Notes: generated from the sequence alone by a model not told the origin. 64,000 nucleotides of DNA from VXRD01 sp965242535 (GCA_965242535.1 OZ251458.1:1984001-2048000); one strand, 5' to 3'; shown: positions 26,801 to 35,142, counted from the stretch's first letter. Translations and numbers: made by a program.

Positions 26801-27238
26801 ATGCTCGCAGTTGGAGATGTCGCGCCTGATTTTTCGGTCAAAGATCACGCAGGCAATGAGGTGAGACTCCGCGATTATCGCGGCAAGACCGTCGTGCTCT
26901 GGTTTTATCCGAAGGCGAGCACGGGTGGCTGAACGGCTGAAGGAGTCGGATTCCAGGCGCGAATCCACGACTACGCGGCCAAAAATGTGCAAATCCTGGG
27001 CGTGAGCACAGACGATGTCGCCGCCAATGCCGAGTTTGCCAACGCGCAAAATTTTGGCTACCCTTTGTTGTGCGATACCGAACGCGAAATCTGCCTCGCT
27101 TATGGCGCGTGTCCATCGGCATCGGCCCGCGCGGCCAAACGCATGACTTATGTCATTGCGCCCGATGGCGCGATCGCACAGGTACACGCCAATGTCGATG
27201 CCCGCACGCATCCCGAGGCGTTGTTAGCCACCCTTTAG
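26801..27238 (+). CDS. Peroxiredoxin (Bcp/AhpC-TSA type) with in-frame UGA, probable selenoprotein
   Basis: A 145-residue peroxiredoxin that reduces peroxides. MLAVGDVAPDFSVKDHAGN and VVLWFYPKASTGG are continuous with TAEGVGFQARIHDYAA and QILGVSTDD across one in-frame TGA at codon 44 (26930-26932). The family has TxGCT here, so the TGA falls exactly on the peroxidatic cysteine (TGG-U-T). Both halves keep one frame, with no shift or other stop. An AGGAGG site precedes the ATG. A hairpin follows the TGA (see 26930-26971). Reading: selenocysteine insertion; the alternative is a nonsense mutation that happened to hit that codon. No Sec machinery gene is in the window. Confidence 0.8.
26930..26971 (+). 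promoter_or_regulatory. Candidate bacterial SECIS hairpin
   Basis: Downstream of the UGA (26930-26932), GGATTC (26948-26953) pairs perfectly with GAATCC (26961-26966) around the loop CAGGCGC, extended by GTC/GAC (26945-26947 with 26969-26971) after a two-base bulge. The loop begins 21 nt after the UGA and holds GG at its third and fourth positions. Position fits known bacterial SECIS elements; the loop Gs are slightly displaced from the usual first two places. Confidence 0.5.
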
Positions 27239-27301
27239 AGGTGTATCGGAATCGCGGCAGGCGGATGGCATTCGTCTGCCGCTTTGTTTTTTGGGATGAT
27301 T

Positions 27302-29248
27302 ATGAATACCGTGCCCGCAGAAAACGAAATTGCCTTGTTCCGCTACCGCAATCGGTTGCTGGCGGGGGTGTGCGTCAACATCTCGCATACCCGCGCCCGA
27401 TTCGCGGTATCGGCGAAAACATCCCTCAATGTGCCCATCGAGAACATCCTGCAAGCGACGGGGCACATCGGACGGGACAAATCCGCAGGCGCGGCGTGGT
27501 TCAAGCGCGCCGAGGCCGCGAGTGCGGCTATGGACCTCCGCGAACTTTGGGAATTGGTCGCAGAGGAAAACGAGGTCTGGCCCTTGCGCGAATTGGCCGA
27601 CTTGTACTGCGACCACGCGCCCACAGCCGAACGCCTCTCGGCATTTTTGATCGCTTTGGAAACGAGTGTTTATTTCGATGCCGAAGCGTGCGGATTTCGC
27701 GCCGCAGATCGGGCAGAGGTGGACAACAGGTTGGAAATGATCGCCCTCGCCGAAGCGCGCACGGCCGAGCGCGAGCGGTTTTTGGCGTGGCTAAACGGGG
27801 CGGGGCAAGGGGACGCCGAATGGATGGATCGGCTAAAAGACGTCGCTCTGTACGGCACTCAAAGCGAGTACGCACGCGCGCTTCAACGCCTGGCAGGCGA
27901 ACCCATTTCCGCACGGCGGGCGTACGATCGCATCGTCGCCGAAGGCCTGTGGGATCGCCACGACTTCGTCGAGTTGATGCGCGAGGACTTCGATCTCGAT
28001 TTTCCCGATGTGGTGATCAAAGAAGCGGCCGCGCTTCAACTCGAATCGCTTTTTGCGCGGCGTCAGGACCTCACCTATTTAGACGCCGTGACCATCGACG
28101 ATGCCTCGACAACCGACATGGACGACGCGGTATCGGTTCACTTTCGGGAAGATGGCGGGTTTCAAGTGGGGGTGCATATCACCGACGTCGCCGCGTTGAT
28201 CCCCGTGCGGTCCGCCTTGGATGGAGACGCCCGGAGCCGCGGGGCAAGCCTGTACTTGCCGGAGGCGACCTTTCCGATGCTGCCGCCCGGGGTCTCGAAA
28301 AATCTGGGCAGTCTGTTGCCGAATGAAAATCGGTTGGCCGTCAGCCTGTTGTGGGATGTGGCGCGCGATGGCGTCGTCAAATCCCCAACTTGGACGCTTT
28401 CCGCGATTCGGTGCCGCGAGAAGTTGAGCTATGGAGATGCAGACGCGATTCTCGACGACGAGGCGCATCCGCGACACGCGATGTTGTCCGCCCTGTTCGA
28501 CGCGGCAGAATCGCTTTTGATCCAGCGCGTTGAAGCCGGTGCCGTGGTCGTCGATCAAGTTGCCCGCCGCGTGAAGCTTTTGCCCGATGGCAACGTGGAT
28601 ATCGCCATAAAAACGCGCGATTCCCGGGCCGATGTGCTCGTCAGCGAGTTGATGATCAAAGCCAATGTCGAGGCCGCAAAATTGTGTGTCGATCAAAGAG
28701 TTCCGGCGTTTTTTCGCGTGCAAGACGCGCCCGACCTCTCCGATTTAGAACCGACGGAGAACGCGCTCTTGCACCGCTATCGGGTCTTGACGCGCATGCG
28801 CGCTGCGGCCCTTTCATTAAAACCGGGCTTGCACGGCGGGTTGGGCGTCGAACCCTATTGCCAGATCACCTCCCCCTTGAGGCGGTTTATAGATTTGGTC
28901 TCGCAGCACCAACTCGTGGCGATCCTCAACGGCGAAGCCCCGCCCTATTCCTTAGACGACTTGACCGCGCTGTGTCCCGAAACCGAAGAACGGTTGCGCC
29001 TGATCAGCCGCTTGGAACGCCGCCGCGAACGCTACTGGATTTACCACCATCTCTCGCAAGACAAAGGGCGCGTGTTCGACGCACTCGTTCTCTACGTTTG
29101 GGATCGACGCGCCCGGATCGAAATCCTGGACTACGCCCTGCAAGTCGACGTGCGTCTGCCATCGCCGCTTCGCGCAGGCGACCGCGTAAGCACGCGCCTG
29201 ACGCGGGTCGACCCCTGGGCAGATGACATTCACTTCGCGCTGGAATAG
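27302..29248 (+). CDS. RNase II/R-family 3'-5' exoribonuclease
   Basis: A 648-residue RNB-domain exoribonuclease degrading RNA from the 3' end. The RNB catalytic segment is AVTIDDASTTDMDDAVSVHF (~250-270), with the Asp cluster that binds Mg2+, followed by VGVHITDVAALIP and LYLPEATFPMLPPGVS. The middle has VSELMIKANVEAAKL and the end an S1-like segment (VDVRLPSPLRAGDRVSTRL). The N-terminal part is helical (KTSLNVPIENIL), as in the shorter RNB proteins of bacteria and chloroplasts rather than canonical RNase R. GGGATG precedes ATG 27302; an ATG at 27296 and a TTG at 27284 are alternatives. It follows the peroxiredoxin gene by 63 bp. Confidence 0.87.
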   Translation: MNTVPAENEIALFRYRNRLLAGVCVNISHTRARFAVSAKTSLNVPIENILQATGHIGRDKSAGAAWFKRAEAASAAMDLRELWELVAEENEVWPLRELADLYCDHAPTAERLSAFLIALETSVYFDAEACGFRAADRAEVDNRLEMIALAEARTAERERFLAWLNGAGQGDAEWMDRLKDVALYGTQSEYARALQRLAGEPISARRAYDRIVAEGLWDRHDFVELMREDFDLDFPDVVIKEAAALQLESLFARRQDLTYLDAVTIDDASTTDMDDAVSVHFREDGGFQVGVHITDVAALIPVRSALDGDARSRGASLYLPEATFPMLPPGVSKNLGSLLPNENRLAVSLLWDVARDGVVKSPTWTLSAIRCREKLSYGDADAILDDEAHPRHAMLSALFDAAESLLIQRVEAGAVVVDQVARRVKLLPDGNVDIAIKTRDSRADVLVSELMIKANVEAAKLCVDQRVPAFFRVQDAPDLSDLEPTENALLHRYRVLTRMRAAALSLKPGLHGGLGVEPYCQITSPLRRFIDLVSQHQLVAILNGEAPPYSLDDLTALCPETEERLRLISRLERRRERYWIYHHLSQDKGRVFDALVLYVWDRRARIEILDYALQVDVRLPSPLRAGDRVSTRLTRVDPWADDIHFALE

Positions 29249-29275
29249 AAAACGACCGAGATGGAAGTCTCGGCC

Positions 29276-29368
29276 GCCGGCAAAGCCGCAAAGATCGCGC
29301 TCCGTAGGTGATATTTTCGTATCGGTACGTACCTGCCGCCTCTCGGCTGATGGCAAAGCCGCAAAGAT
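29276..29368. repeat. GGCAAAGCCGCAAAGATCG direct repeat
   Basis: A ~19-bp sequence, GGCAAAGCCGCAAAGATCG, occurs near 29278 and again near 29350 in the spacer between the RNase gene and tRNA-Val. I see no gene in 29249-29450. Confidence 0.6.
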
Positions 29369-29406
29369 CGTGTTCCAACCTTGGGAATGGCATCCCAACG
29401 CACAAA

Positions 29407-29440
29407 AAAATGGGTCGCGCTGAATAGCGTAACCCATTTT
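29407..29440 (-). terminator. Terminator downstream of tRNA-Val
   Basis: AAAATGGGT pairs with ACCCATTTT, with an inner GCGCT/AGCGT stem. Read on the minus strand it ends in seven Ts, just beyond the tRNA-Val 3' end; on the plus strand it could also stop the RNase transcript. Confidence 0.75.
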
Positions 29441-29450
29441 GTCGTTTTCA

Positions 29451-29527
29451 TGGTGGGCGATACTGGACTTGAACCAGTGACCTCTTGCATGTCAAGCAAG
29501 CACTCTAACCACCTGAGCTAATCGCCC
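29451..29527 (-). tRNA. tRNA-Val (GAC)
   Basis: 77 nt including an encoded CCA. Acceptor GGGCGAT pairs with ATCGCCC; D-arm GCTCAGGTGGTTAGAGT; anticodon stem CTTGC/GCAAG with loop TTGACAT, anticodon GAC; T-arm ACTGG-TTCAAGT-CCAGT. All standard invariant positions are present. Confidence 0.95.
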
Positions 29528-29598
29528 ACCCTCGCGCTGTTGTGTGGCGGACAAGCTATGCGAATCCAAAGGTGTTGTCAAGCGGATTTTCAGATCCG

Positions 29599-30486
29599 TC
29601 ACTCCTGCAAGGTCGCGTTGAAAAAGTCAATCGTGCGTTGCCACGCCAGTTTTGCCGCGGCCGCGTCATAGCGCGGCGTCGTGTCGTTGTGAAACCCGTG
29701 GTTGACGCCTTCGTAAATGTGCGCCGTATAAGTCACGTCCGCTTCTTTGAGGGCGGTCTCGTACGCGGGCCAGCCCCGGTTGATGCGCCCGTCCAATTCC
29801 GCGTAGTGAATGAGCAGCGCGGCTTTGATTTTCGGCACATCCTCGGCCGCGGGTTGCCGCCCGTAAAAGGGCACCGCCGCGGAAATGACATCCGGGATGC
29901 TCGCCGCGAGCGCGTTGGACATGCCTCCGCCAAAGCAGAACCCCACCACCCCGACTTTGCCCGTGCATTGGGGATGCGAATGCACATAACGCGCAGCGGC
30001 GATAAAATCCGCCATCATCTTATCGCGATCCACGCGCCGTTGCATGAGCCGCCCCTCGTCATCCGTGCCGGGGTATCCGCCCAACGGCGCCAGCGCGTCC
30101 GGGGCAAACGCCAAAAAACCGGCCACGGCCACGCGGCGCGCGACATCCTCGATATAGGGATTCAAGCCCCGGTTCTCGTGCAGAACGACCACGCCGGGCA
30201 CTTTGCCCTCGGCTCCTGCCGGCGCGACGAGATACCCGCGCGTGGTGTCGTGTCCGTCAGGCGATGGATAGGTTTGATACGCCGCGCTGATGCGCGTATC
30301 GTCTGTGGCGATTTGCTGTGCGAGCGCGTAATTGGGTTTCAAGCTGTCCAGAATGGAAGCCGCGGTCGCGCCGCCAACGGCAAATTTCGCAGCGCGATTC
30401 AAAAAGCCCCGCCGATCCGTTTGCCCGTGGACATACTCGTCGTAAAGATCGAGAATCTCCCGATCGTATTCAGATGCTCGCTTCAT
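29599..30486 (-). CDS. Dienelactone hydrolase family protein with Tat-like signal
   Basis: A 295-residue alpha/beta hydrolase of the dienelactone hydrolase family, which opens lactone rings in aromatic degradation. The triad is visible: Cys184 in VGFCFGGG, Asp232 in AELDGRIN and His263 in GVNHGFHN, with the companion Glu in LHENRG (~104). The N-terminus carries a twin-arginine-like sequence (TDRRGFLNRAAKFAVGG, RR at 25-26), suggesting export of the folded enzyme. The ATG at 30486 follows AAAGGAG; the in-frame extension upstream passes into MITE-2. Confidence 0.87.
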   Translation of the reverse strand: MKRASEYDREILDLYDEYVHGQTDRRGFLNRAAKFAVGGATAASILDSLKPNYALAQQIATDDTRISAAYQTYPSPDGHDTTRGYLVAPAGAEGKVPGVVVLHENRGLNPYIEDVARRVAVAGFLAFAPDALAPLGGYPGTDDEGRLMQRRVDRDKMMADFIAAARYVHSHPQCTGKVGVVGFCFGGGMSNALAASIPDVISAAVPFYGRQPAAEDVPKIKAALLIHYAELDGRINRGWPAYETALKEADVTYTAHIYEGVNHGFHNDTTPRYDAAAAKLAWQRTIDFFNATLQE

Positions 30487-30504
30487 GCCGATCTCCTTTC
30501 GTAA

Positions 30505-30667
30505 GAAGCCATCTAAAAACTCGGACCGCCATTGAGATCGTCGCAAAAGCATTCGCTTTTCGCAGGTCAAAACCATACATAGCGCGAAAATAGGACGCCT
30601 TGATTCCCCCCTTCCTCGCAGGAAGGGGGGCCAGGGGGGTAGGTCCCAATAATTTTTAGATGGCTTC
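30505..30667. mobile_element. MITE-2 copy 1 (~163 bp)
   Basis: Bounded by GAAGCCATCTAAAAA and its exact inverse TTTTTAGATGGCTTC, with TAA on both sides. The interior carries a strong hairpin (CCCCCCTTCC/GGAAGGGGGG) and a conserved GCATTCGCTTTTCGCAGGTC segment. No coding capacity. It lies 18 bp upstream of the dienelactone hydrolase start. Confidence 0.88.
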
Positions 30668-30677
30668 TAAGGGTTCG

Positions 30678-30962
30678 TCTCATAGCCCAACGGCTTTGGG
30701 ATTAGGCAGGCATCGACAACTTGGCGACGTTTCTGCCAATCGTTGGGGGCGGCAATGCCCTGTTTTCCCGACGGGCGATTTCCAACCACTCATCGACGAT
30801 CTGACACAACGCCCGATAGACTTCGATTTCATTATCCCCGTGGCAACACGGCCCGATGATGCCCGGACAATAACCGATGAAACATCGGTCTTCGTCCGAC
30901 CATTCGACAATTTTGATGTACTGAGCACTTCCGGTCATTTTTATCTCATAGCCCAACGGCTT
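30678..30962. repeat. 19-bp direct repeats bracketing the HicB-like gene
   Basis: TCTCATAGCCCAACGGCTT occurs at 30678-30696 and 30944-30962. The second copy contains the stop and last codons of the PhyH gene; the first lies just after the HicB-like gene. The arrangement suggests that the HicB-like cassette entered at, or was amplified with, the PhyH 3' end. Confidence 0.75.
30702..30938 (-). CDS. HicB-like antitoxin domain protein, no HicA partner
   Basis: A 78-residue protein with the HicB-type fold: IKIVEWSDEDRCFIGYCPGI followed by CCHGDNEIEVYRALCQIVDE and PPPT near the end, the pattern of the partial RNase H-like domain in type II antitoxins. No HicA toxin or DNA-binding domain follows. 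It starts 8 bp after the PhyH stop and lies between two 19-bp direct repeats. It may be a solitary regulator or a relic. Confidence 0.75.
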   Translation of the reverse strand: MTGSAQYIKIVEWSDEDRCFIGYCPGIIGPCCHGDNEIEVYRALCQIVDEWLEIARRENRALPPPTIGRNVAKLSMPA

Positions 30963-31719
30963 CGCGCACGCCATCCCACTCGCGCCATATATCCGTGAAC
31001 GCATCGAATCCAATATCGTCGATCCGCATGTGTTTGGCCCTGAAAATCACAGCATACCGGATATTTGGCGACGTGTTGGGGCCGCCCGTATGCACCATCG
31101 CGTGGTGGGCAAAAATCACATCCCCGGCTTCGGCAGTCACAAAGACCGGGCCTTCGGGCAAGGTGACATGGGGCATGTGGTCGTCCAGAATTTGATGCCC
31201 GTGTTCCCGAAAATAATCCTCAAAAAAGTGATGCGACTTGGGCCACACGGTAAAATTGCCCCCATTGGGCACGGGCACATCGTCCAAATACACCACGGCA
31301 AACGACGTAAAATGGCGGTTATACGTCCCATCATCGCGCAACCCGCGCAGGCGGTCGCCCACGGCCTTGATCCCATCGAGATGCCCGCCGCTTCTGCCCC
31401 ATCCGATTTCCGGCGTCAACGCAAGGGTCGAACTGCCGGGGGGACGCGGAAAATTGAGCTTGATGCCGCCGGCTCGACAGCGTTGCAAATTGCCCGTTCC
31501 CAATGCGGATTCGAGCAGGGAAAACACGGGCGTTTCGTTGAACAAATCCACGATGACCGGCGCAGTGCTGATTTCGGAAAACGGATTGGCATTCCCCTTG
31601 CCGATTTCGGCGTTGATCGCCTGCCGCGCCGCATCCACCATCACGCGCGGCACCGCGCCAGAGACCTTGAGATAGCCCCGTTCGTAAAAAAATCGCTTTT
31701 GACGCTCGTTCAATGTCAT
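30946..31719 (-). CDS. Phytanoyl-CoA dioxygenase (PhyH) family protein
   Basis: A 257-residue Fe(II)/2-oxoglutarate dioxygenase of the double-stranded beta-helix type. The iron site is read as His113 and Asp115 (GGHLDGIKAV) and distal His210 (AMVHTGGPN), with Arg221 (NIRYAVIF) for 2-oxoglutarate. GGNFTVWPKSHHFFEDYF is the usual 'G.....PGSH' strand. Substrates of such bacterial PhyH proteins are mostly unknown. AAGGAGG precedes the ATG. Its last codons form one of a pair of direct repeats. Confidence 0.88.
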   Translation of the reverse strand: MTLNERQKRFFYERGYLKVSGAVPRVMVDAARQAINAEIGKGNANPFSEISTAPVIVDLFNETPVFSLLESALGTGNLQRCRAGGIKLNFPRPPGSSTLALTPEIGWGRSGGHLDGIKAVGDRLRGLRDDGTYNRHFTSFAVVYLDDVPVPNGGNFTVWPKSHHFFEDYFREHGHQILDDHMPHVTLPEGPVFVTAEAGDVIFAHHAMVHTGGPNTSPNIRYAVIFRAKHMRIDDIGFDAFTDIWREWDGVREAVGL

Positions 31720-31738
31720 ACTAACCTCCTTGACAGCA

Positions 31739-31811
31739 GGGAAGACGGGAGACGGGAGACGGGAGAGGTAAGAAGCAATCGCAATCGTAGGGACAGGCCC
31801 CTGTGCCTGTC
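31739..31811. repeat. GGGAGAC minisatellite and palindromic half-unit
   Basis: GGAAGACGGGAGACGGGAGAC units (31739-31768) followed by a GTAGGGACAGGC...GCCTGTCC palindrome (31787-31811). Confidence 0.8.
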
Positions 31812-31842
31812 CGAAGATACAAGAGGGGAAACTCCCTAACCG

Positions 31843-32061
31843 CTATGTCCCTCGTAAAGTTCGGCCAGCGTAGATGGCTCGTTTCAATGCTTCTGGATCA
31901 TGTGTTCTCTTCCACGCGCCCGCTGTTGTTCGCAGTGCCTCGAGGGTGCGACCCGGCGGCGGGACGGTGATGGCTAGGACCACATCCGCGCCTTCTTTGA
32001 GATCGAGCCTCTCCTGCGGTATGAGCACGCCGTCAAAAAATTTGGCCCTGATGTTTCGCAT
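31843..32061 (-). CDS. AF2212-like (DUF104) antitoxin, solitary
   Basis: A 72-residue protein starting MRNIRAKFFDGVLIPQERLD, followed by LKEGADVVLAI, which is the short beta-barrel pattern of DUF104/AF2212-like antitoxins usually paired with PIN toxins. The tail (TTAGAWKRTHDPEALKRAIY) is of the kind that binds the toxin. No PIN gene follows; downstream is only repeat DNA. GAGGAAAA precedes the ATG. Confidence 0.75.
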   Translation of the reverse strand: MRNIRAKFFDGVLIPQERLDLKEGADVVLAITVPPPGRTLEALRTTAGAWKRTHDPEALKRAIYAGRTLRGT

Positions 32062-32258
32062 TTTATTTTCCTCGTCTGAATCGCAAATTACGCGGATTTT
32101 GTCAATCTCTCCGATAGGGGCATGACGCGCAACGACGATGGGATCCGCAAATCATTGACAACGAAATAAAATCTGTTACACTACCAAAACACGCGATCGG
32201 AAAGCCCGATCTATCGACATCGCGATAGCCCGCAGTGCATGGGGCGAAAGGAGCAAAA

Positions 32259-33428
32259 ATGGACGAGGTTCAAGCACCATCTGCGTCTGAGTCTTACCGC
32301 GCTCTGGCCTTTGCAGACGCCAAGCCCGAACTCTCGGCGCCTGGGGCCACGCCAGAGCGGTTGGCCCACTTGAAAGAACACGGGTTTGTCATCATCACCG
32401 ACTTTGTCGATAACCCGTGGATCCCCATTCTCCGCGAGGCGGGTCGCCGCGTGACCGAAGCGTGCGCGCCCGAAAATGGCTATGGCAAAATCGACTGCTC
32501 GAAAGGCTATGTGCATCGCACGGGCAACGACGAGCCGTGGGCGATTCGGGGCCTCATCCATCCCGCTTTTGGAGAGCCTTGCTTTGCCGAGTTCCACGGC
32601 TCGCCCGATTTTCTCGACTTCGTCTCCGCTTGGTGTCACGGGCTTCAGCCAGACGATATGACGCTGAGTGGCCTGTTGCTGTGGTGCAACCCCCGGCAAC
32701 GCGAGAACAAACTCAGTTGGCACAGAGACGTGACGTGGTGGGGCACCGGGACCCCCTACTTTGCACAGCGGGAAGTGCGAGGGGAAGGCCCGGAGGCGTA
32801 TTCCGAAGCGGTCGAAAAACGCCGCTGGAAAGAAATCCGCGCAAACAACGCAAAATCCCTCACACAGCGGAACGGCGTGAGCATGTTTTTGGCGCTGGCC
32901 GACGACGAATGCCACGAGCTCATCCCCGGTAGCCACAACCGATGGCGCACGCCGTTTGAGCATGACGTGCTCTTGCCAAAAGCGATGAAAGAACAAGGGG
33001 TGCCGCATACCCCTAGTTGGAACGGCGAAGACCCTTTGCCAAACCAAGTCGCCATTCGCCTCAAAGCAGGGGAAGCCCTCATCCGCAACGGGGCCACCAT
33101 CCACACGGGACACACGGTTCCCGATCGCGAGCGCAACACCTTATCTATCGGCTGGTCAAAGTGGTCGGGTCCGTTCACTGGAGAACCGTCCTTAGCAGAT
33201 GTGCGCCATGCGTGGCAACTCGATCCCGCCGTGCGCGAAGCCTTGCCACACGAGTGGATGAAAACGGCATGGGACCGTTGGGCAGAAACGCAAAAGTTGG
33301 GGGACGCGCTTGAAGACCGGTACCCAAAGTTTGACATCCGGCGCATCAAAGCCGGGGAAGTCATCGGTTGGCGCGGCGAATTAGAACGCCACGCAGCAGG
33401 CGAGGCACAGGTGGCCGGTGACCGGTGA
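32259..33428 (+). CDS. Phytanoyl-CoA dioxygenase family protein
   Basis: A 389-residue Fe(II)/2-oxoglutarate dioxygenase, larger than the one at 30946. Iron ligands are His155 and Asp157 (KLSWHRDVTWWG) and a distal His in IRNGATIHTGHTVPDRERN (~275-293), with an Arg for 2-oxoglutarate there. The middle has ECHELIPGSHNRWR. AAAGGAG precedes the ATG at 32259. The final residues (AGEAQVAGDR) come from a GGTGACCG repeat that has entered the gene end. Confidence 0.87.
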   Translation: MDEVQAPSASESYRALAFADAKPELSAPGATPERLAHLKEHGFVIITDFVDNPWIPILREAGRRVTEACAPENGYGKIDCSKGYVHRTGNDEPWAIRGLIHPAFGEPCFAEFHGSPDFLDFVSAWCHGLQPDDMTLSGLLLWCNPRQRENKLSWHRDVTWWGTGTPYFAQREVRGEGPEAYSEAVEKRRWKEIRANNAKSLTQRNGVSMFLALADDECHELIPGSHNRWRTPFEHDVLLPKAMKEQGVPHTPSWNGEDPLPNQVAIRLKAGEALIRNGATIHTGHTVPDRERNTLSIGWSKWSGPFTGEPSLADVRHAWQLDPAVREALPHEWMKTAWDRWAETQKLGDALEDRYPKFDIRRIKAGEVIGWRGELERHAAGEAQVAGDR

Positions 33429-33453
33429 CCGGTGGTCGTAGCTGCCGATCGCA

Positions 33454-33476
33454 GGACAGGCGCGGGGGCCTGTCCC
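33454..33476. repeat. Single palindromic half-unit
   Basis: GGACAGGCGCGGGGGCCTGTCC: the same palindrome with a GCGGGGG loop, between the convergent PhyH and GH32 genes. Confidence 0.8.
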
Positions 33477-33547
33477 TTCGGCTGATGGGGACATCGGTCG
33501 TAGGGACTGCCCACGGGATTCGCGTTTTTCGCACCGACCACGGGCGG

Positions 33548-35098
33548 CTATCCCGCGTAAATATCTTCCATCTGCCACGCATCGAGCGAAATGAGTTCGC
33601 TGTCTTGGCCTTGCGACCGCAGGGAAACGCCAACGCTGTCTTCGCGCCCGGGATACACGCGCAGGGCCACGCACTGTTTGCCATTGACGAACACTTCCAC
33701 CACGCTCTTATCTACGAACACGCGCAACTTCAGGGTCTCGTCCGGCGCGAGAGAAACCGACGCGGTCTCGGGGGCGCGGGTACGCACATCGGGCAAAATG
33801 GACGAACGAGACGAGTCGATGGTGATCAAACTCTTCTGCGTGTTCAGCGCCCGATTTCTAAACCCGCGATCCTTGAAAAACATGATGCGCGTCACCTCTT
33901 CCGCGTTTGCGGACCGCAACACATCCATCTCGACCATCGGCGCGTTTTTGGGATCGATCTCGGCCGCGATCTCCATCGCATCGCCCCGAATACCGTCGAG
34001 CACCACCTCTCGATTGGCCGCGAGCGTCATCCCCGCCACATGCTGGTGGTCGCGTCTTAGCGACGCCACATCCCCTGCCGGCTCGACCCGCAAATCCTCT
34101 TCGCCCATAAGCGTCAACTTGCGGGGCAACGTCATGATCTGATTCCAATTCGCCGTCGGCTTTCCCGGGTTCATATTGAAAATCGCGATGATATTGCCCT
34201 CGCCGTCGGGCGTTGCCGAAGGCGCGTGGACGCCGCAGGGGGCAGAGGGGCCAAAATTGCATTTGTCGTGCGCGGTCACCGCGAACTTGTCGCGCGCGGT
34301 ATCGTAATCGCCGAGCAGGTATTGCCCGCCGCTCATGTGGCTGTAAAAGAGCAAGATGTGGCGGTCGGCAATGGGCCAGAAATAGGGACACGCGCCGTCG
34401 TCGCCGACGAGGGTAAAGCGGTCGTCTTCCACAAACGGATGCAAATACGTCCAATTCGCCAAATCCGGGGATCGGAGCAAAAAATTAGCCCGCGTGCGTT
34501 TGCCGCCCGGCCCGGGCAAAGTGCCGCCCGAAAGCGAATAGTAAAAATCGCCCTTTTTCCAGATACACGGATCGAATACCCGATAGGGCGGCACAGAGCC
34601 ATCGGGATTCCTCATCGGTATCACGGCGCGCCCGGTCACTTTCTCCCAGTTCAACAACAGGGGATCGGTCGACACCGCCACCATATTGCCGACTTCTGTG
34701 CCGTGGTACATGGCGATCACGCGATCTTCTTCCACGAGCGTCGCCCCGGAAAAACAGCAGCGTTCGGGATTCGGATAAATCGCGTAGGGCAAATCCTCCC
34801 AGTGGATCAAATCATCGCTGATCGCATGGCCCCAGTGCTGGCGCGGGTCTTCCGGGGGATACGCCTGATAAAACAGATGCCATCGGCCCTGCCAAAAACA
34901 AAGCCCATTGGGATCGTTGAGCGTGTGTTCCGGGTTCACGTAGTGATAGATCGGCCTGTGCGGATCGCCCGCATATCCCTTTCGCGCGTCCTTCATCCGT
35001 TGCAACAGCGGATTGGTCGCGAGGGCCTCGCGCTGTTCCTCCAGCGCGGTTGGAAAGGTGTGGTGCGGCACGAGTGACGTATAGTCCCGTGTGTCCAT
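33548..35098 (-). CDS. Glycoside hydrolase family 32 (invertase/levanase-like)
   Basis: A 516-residue fructosidase-like enzyme. The five-bladed propeller starts with YHYVNPEHTLNDPNGLCFWQ (nucleophile Asp62 in NDPNG), then WHLFYQAYP, CCFSGAT and RVFDPCIWK (Asp176, the 'RDP' position with Phe in place of Arg). A C-terminal beta-sandwich ends with LKLRVFVDKSVVEVFVNGKQ, diagnostic for GH32. The usual WECP acid/base motif is not obvious; GVHAPSATPDG occupies about that place, so substrate or activity may differ. No signal peptide is seen. AAAGGA precedes the ATG. Confidence 0.88.
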   Translation of the reverse strand: MDTRDYTSLVPHHTFPTALEEQREALATNPLLQRMKDARKGYAGDPHRPIYHYVNPEHTLNDPNGLCFWQGRWHLFYQAYPPEDPRQHWGHAISDDLIHWEDLPYAIYPNPERCCFSGATLVEEDRVIAMYHGTEVGNMVAVSTDPLLLNWEKVTGRAVIPMRNPDGSVPPYRVFDPCIWKKGDFYYSLSGGTLPGPGGKRTRANFLLRSPDLANWTYLHPFVEDDRFTLVGDDGACPYFWPIADRHILLFYSHMSGGQYLLGDYDTARDKFAVTAHDKCNFGPSAPCGVHAPSATPDGEGNIIAIFNMNPGKPTANWNQIMTLPRKLTLMGEEDLRVEPAGDVASLRRDHQHVAGMTLAANREVVLDGIRGDAMEIAAEIDPKNAPMVEMDVLRSANAEEVTRIMFFKDRGFRNRALNTQKSLITIDSSRSSILPDVRTRAPETASVSLAPDETLKLRVFVDKSVVEVFVNGKQCVALRVYPGREDSVGVSLRSQGQDSELISLDAWQMEDIYAG

Positions 35099-35142
35099 TG
35101 CGTCGTCCTTTCAAAAATGGGGTCGCTCCGTTTTCCCTCTTA

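Noticed and set aside
26801..26932. Peroxiredoxin gene simply broken by a stop codon
   Set aside because: The stop is exactly at the catalytic Cys position and the reading frame beyond is intact, which fits selenocysteine better; kept as the alternative in the feature.
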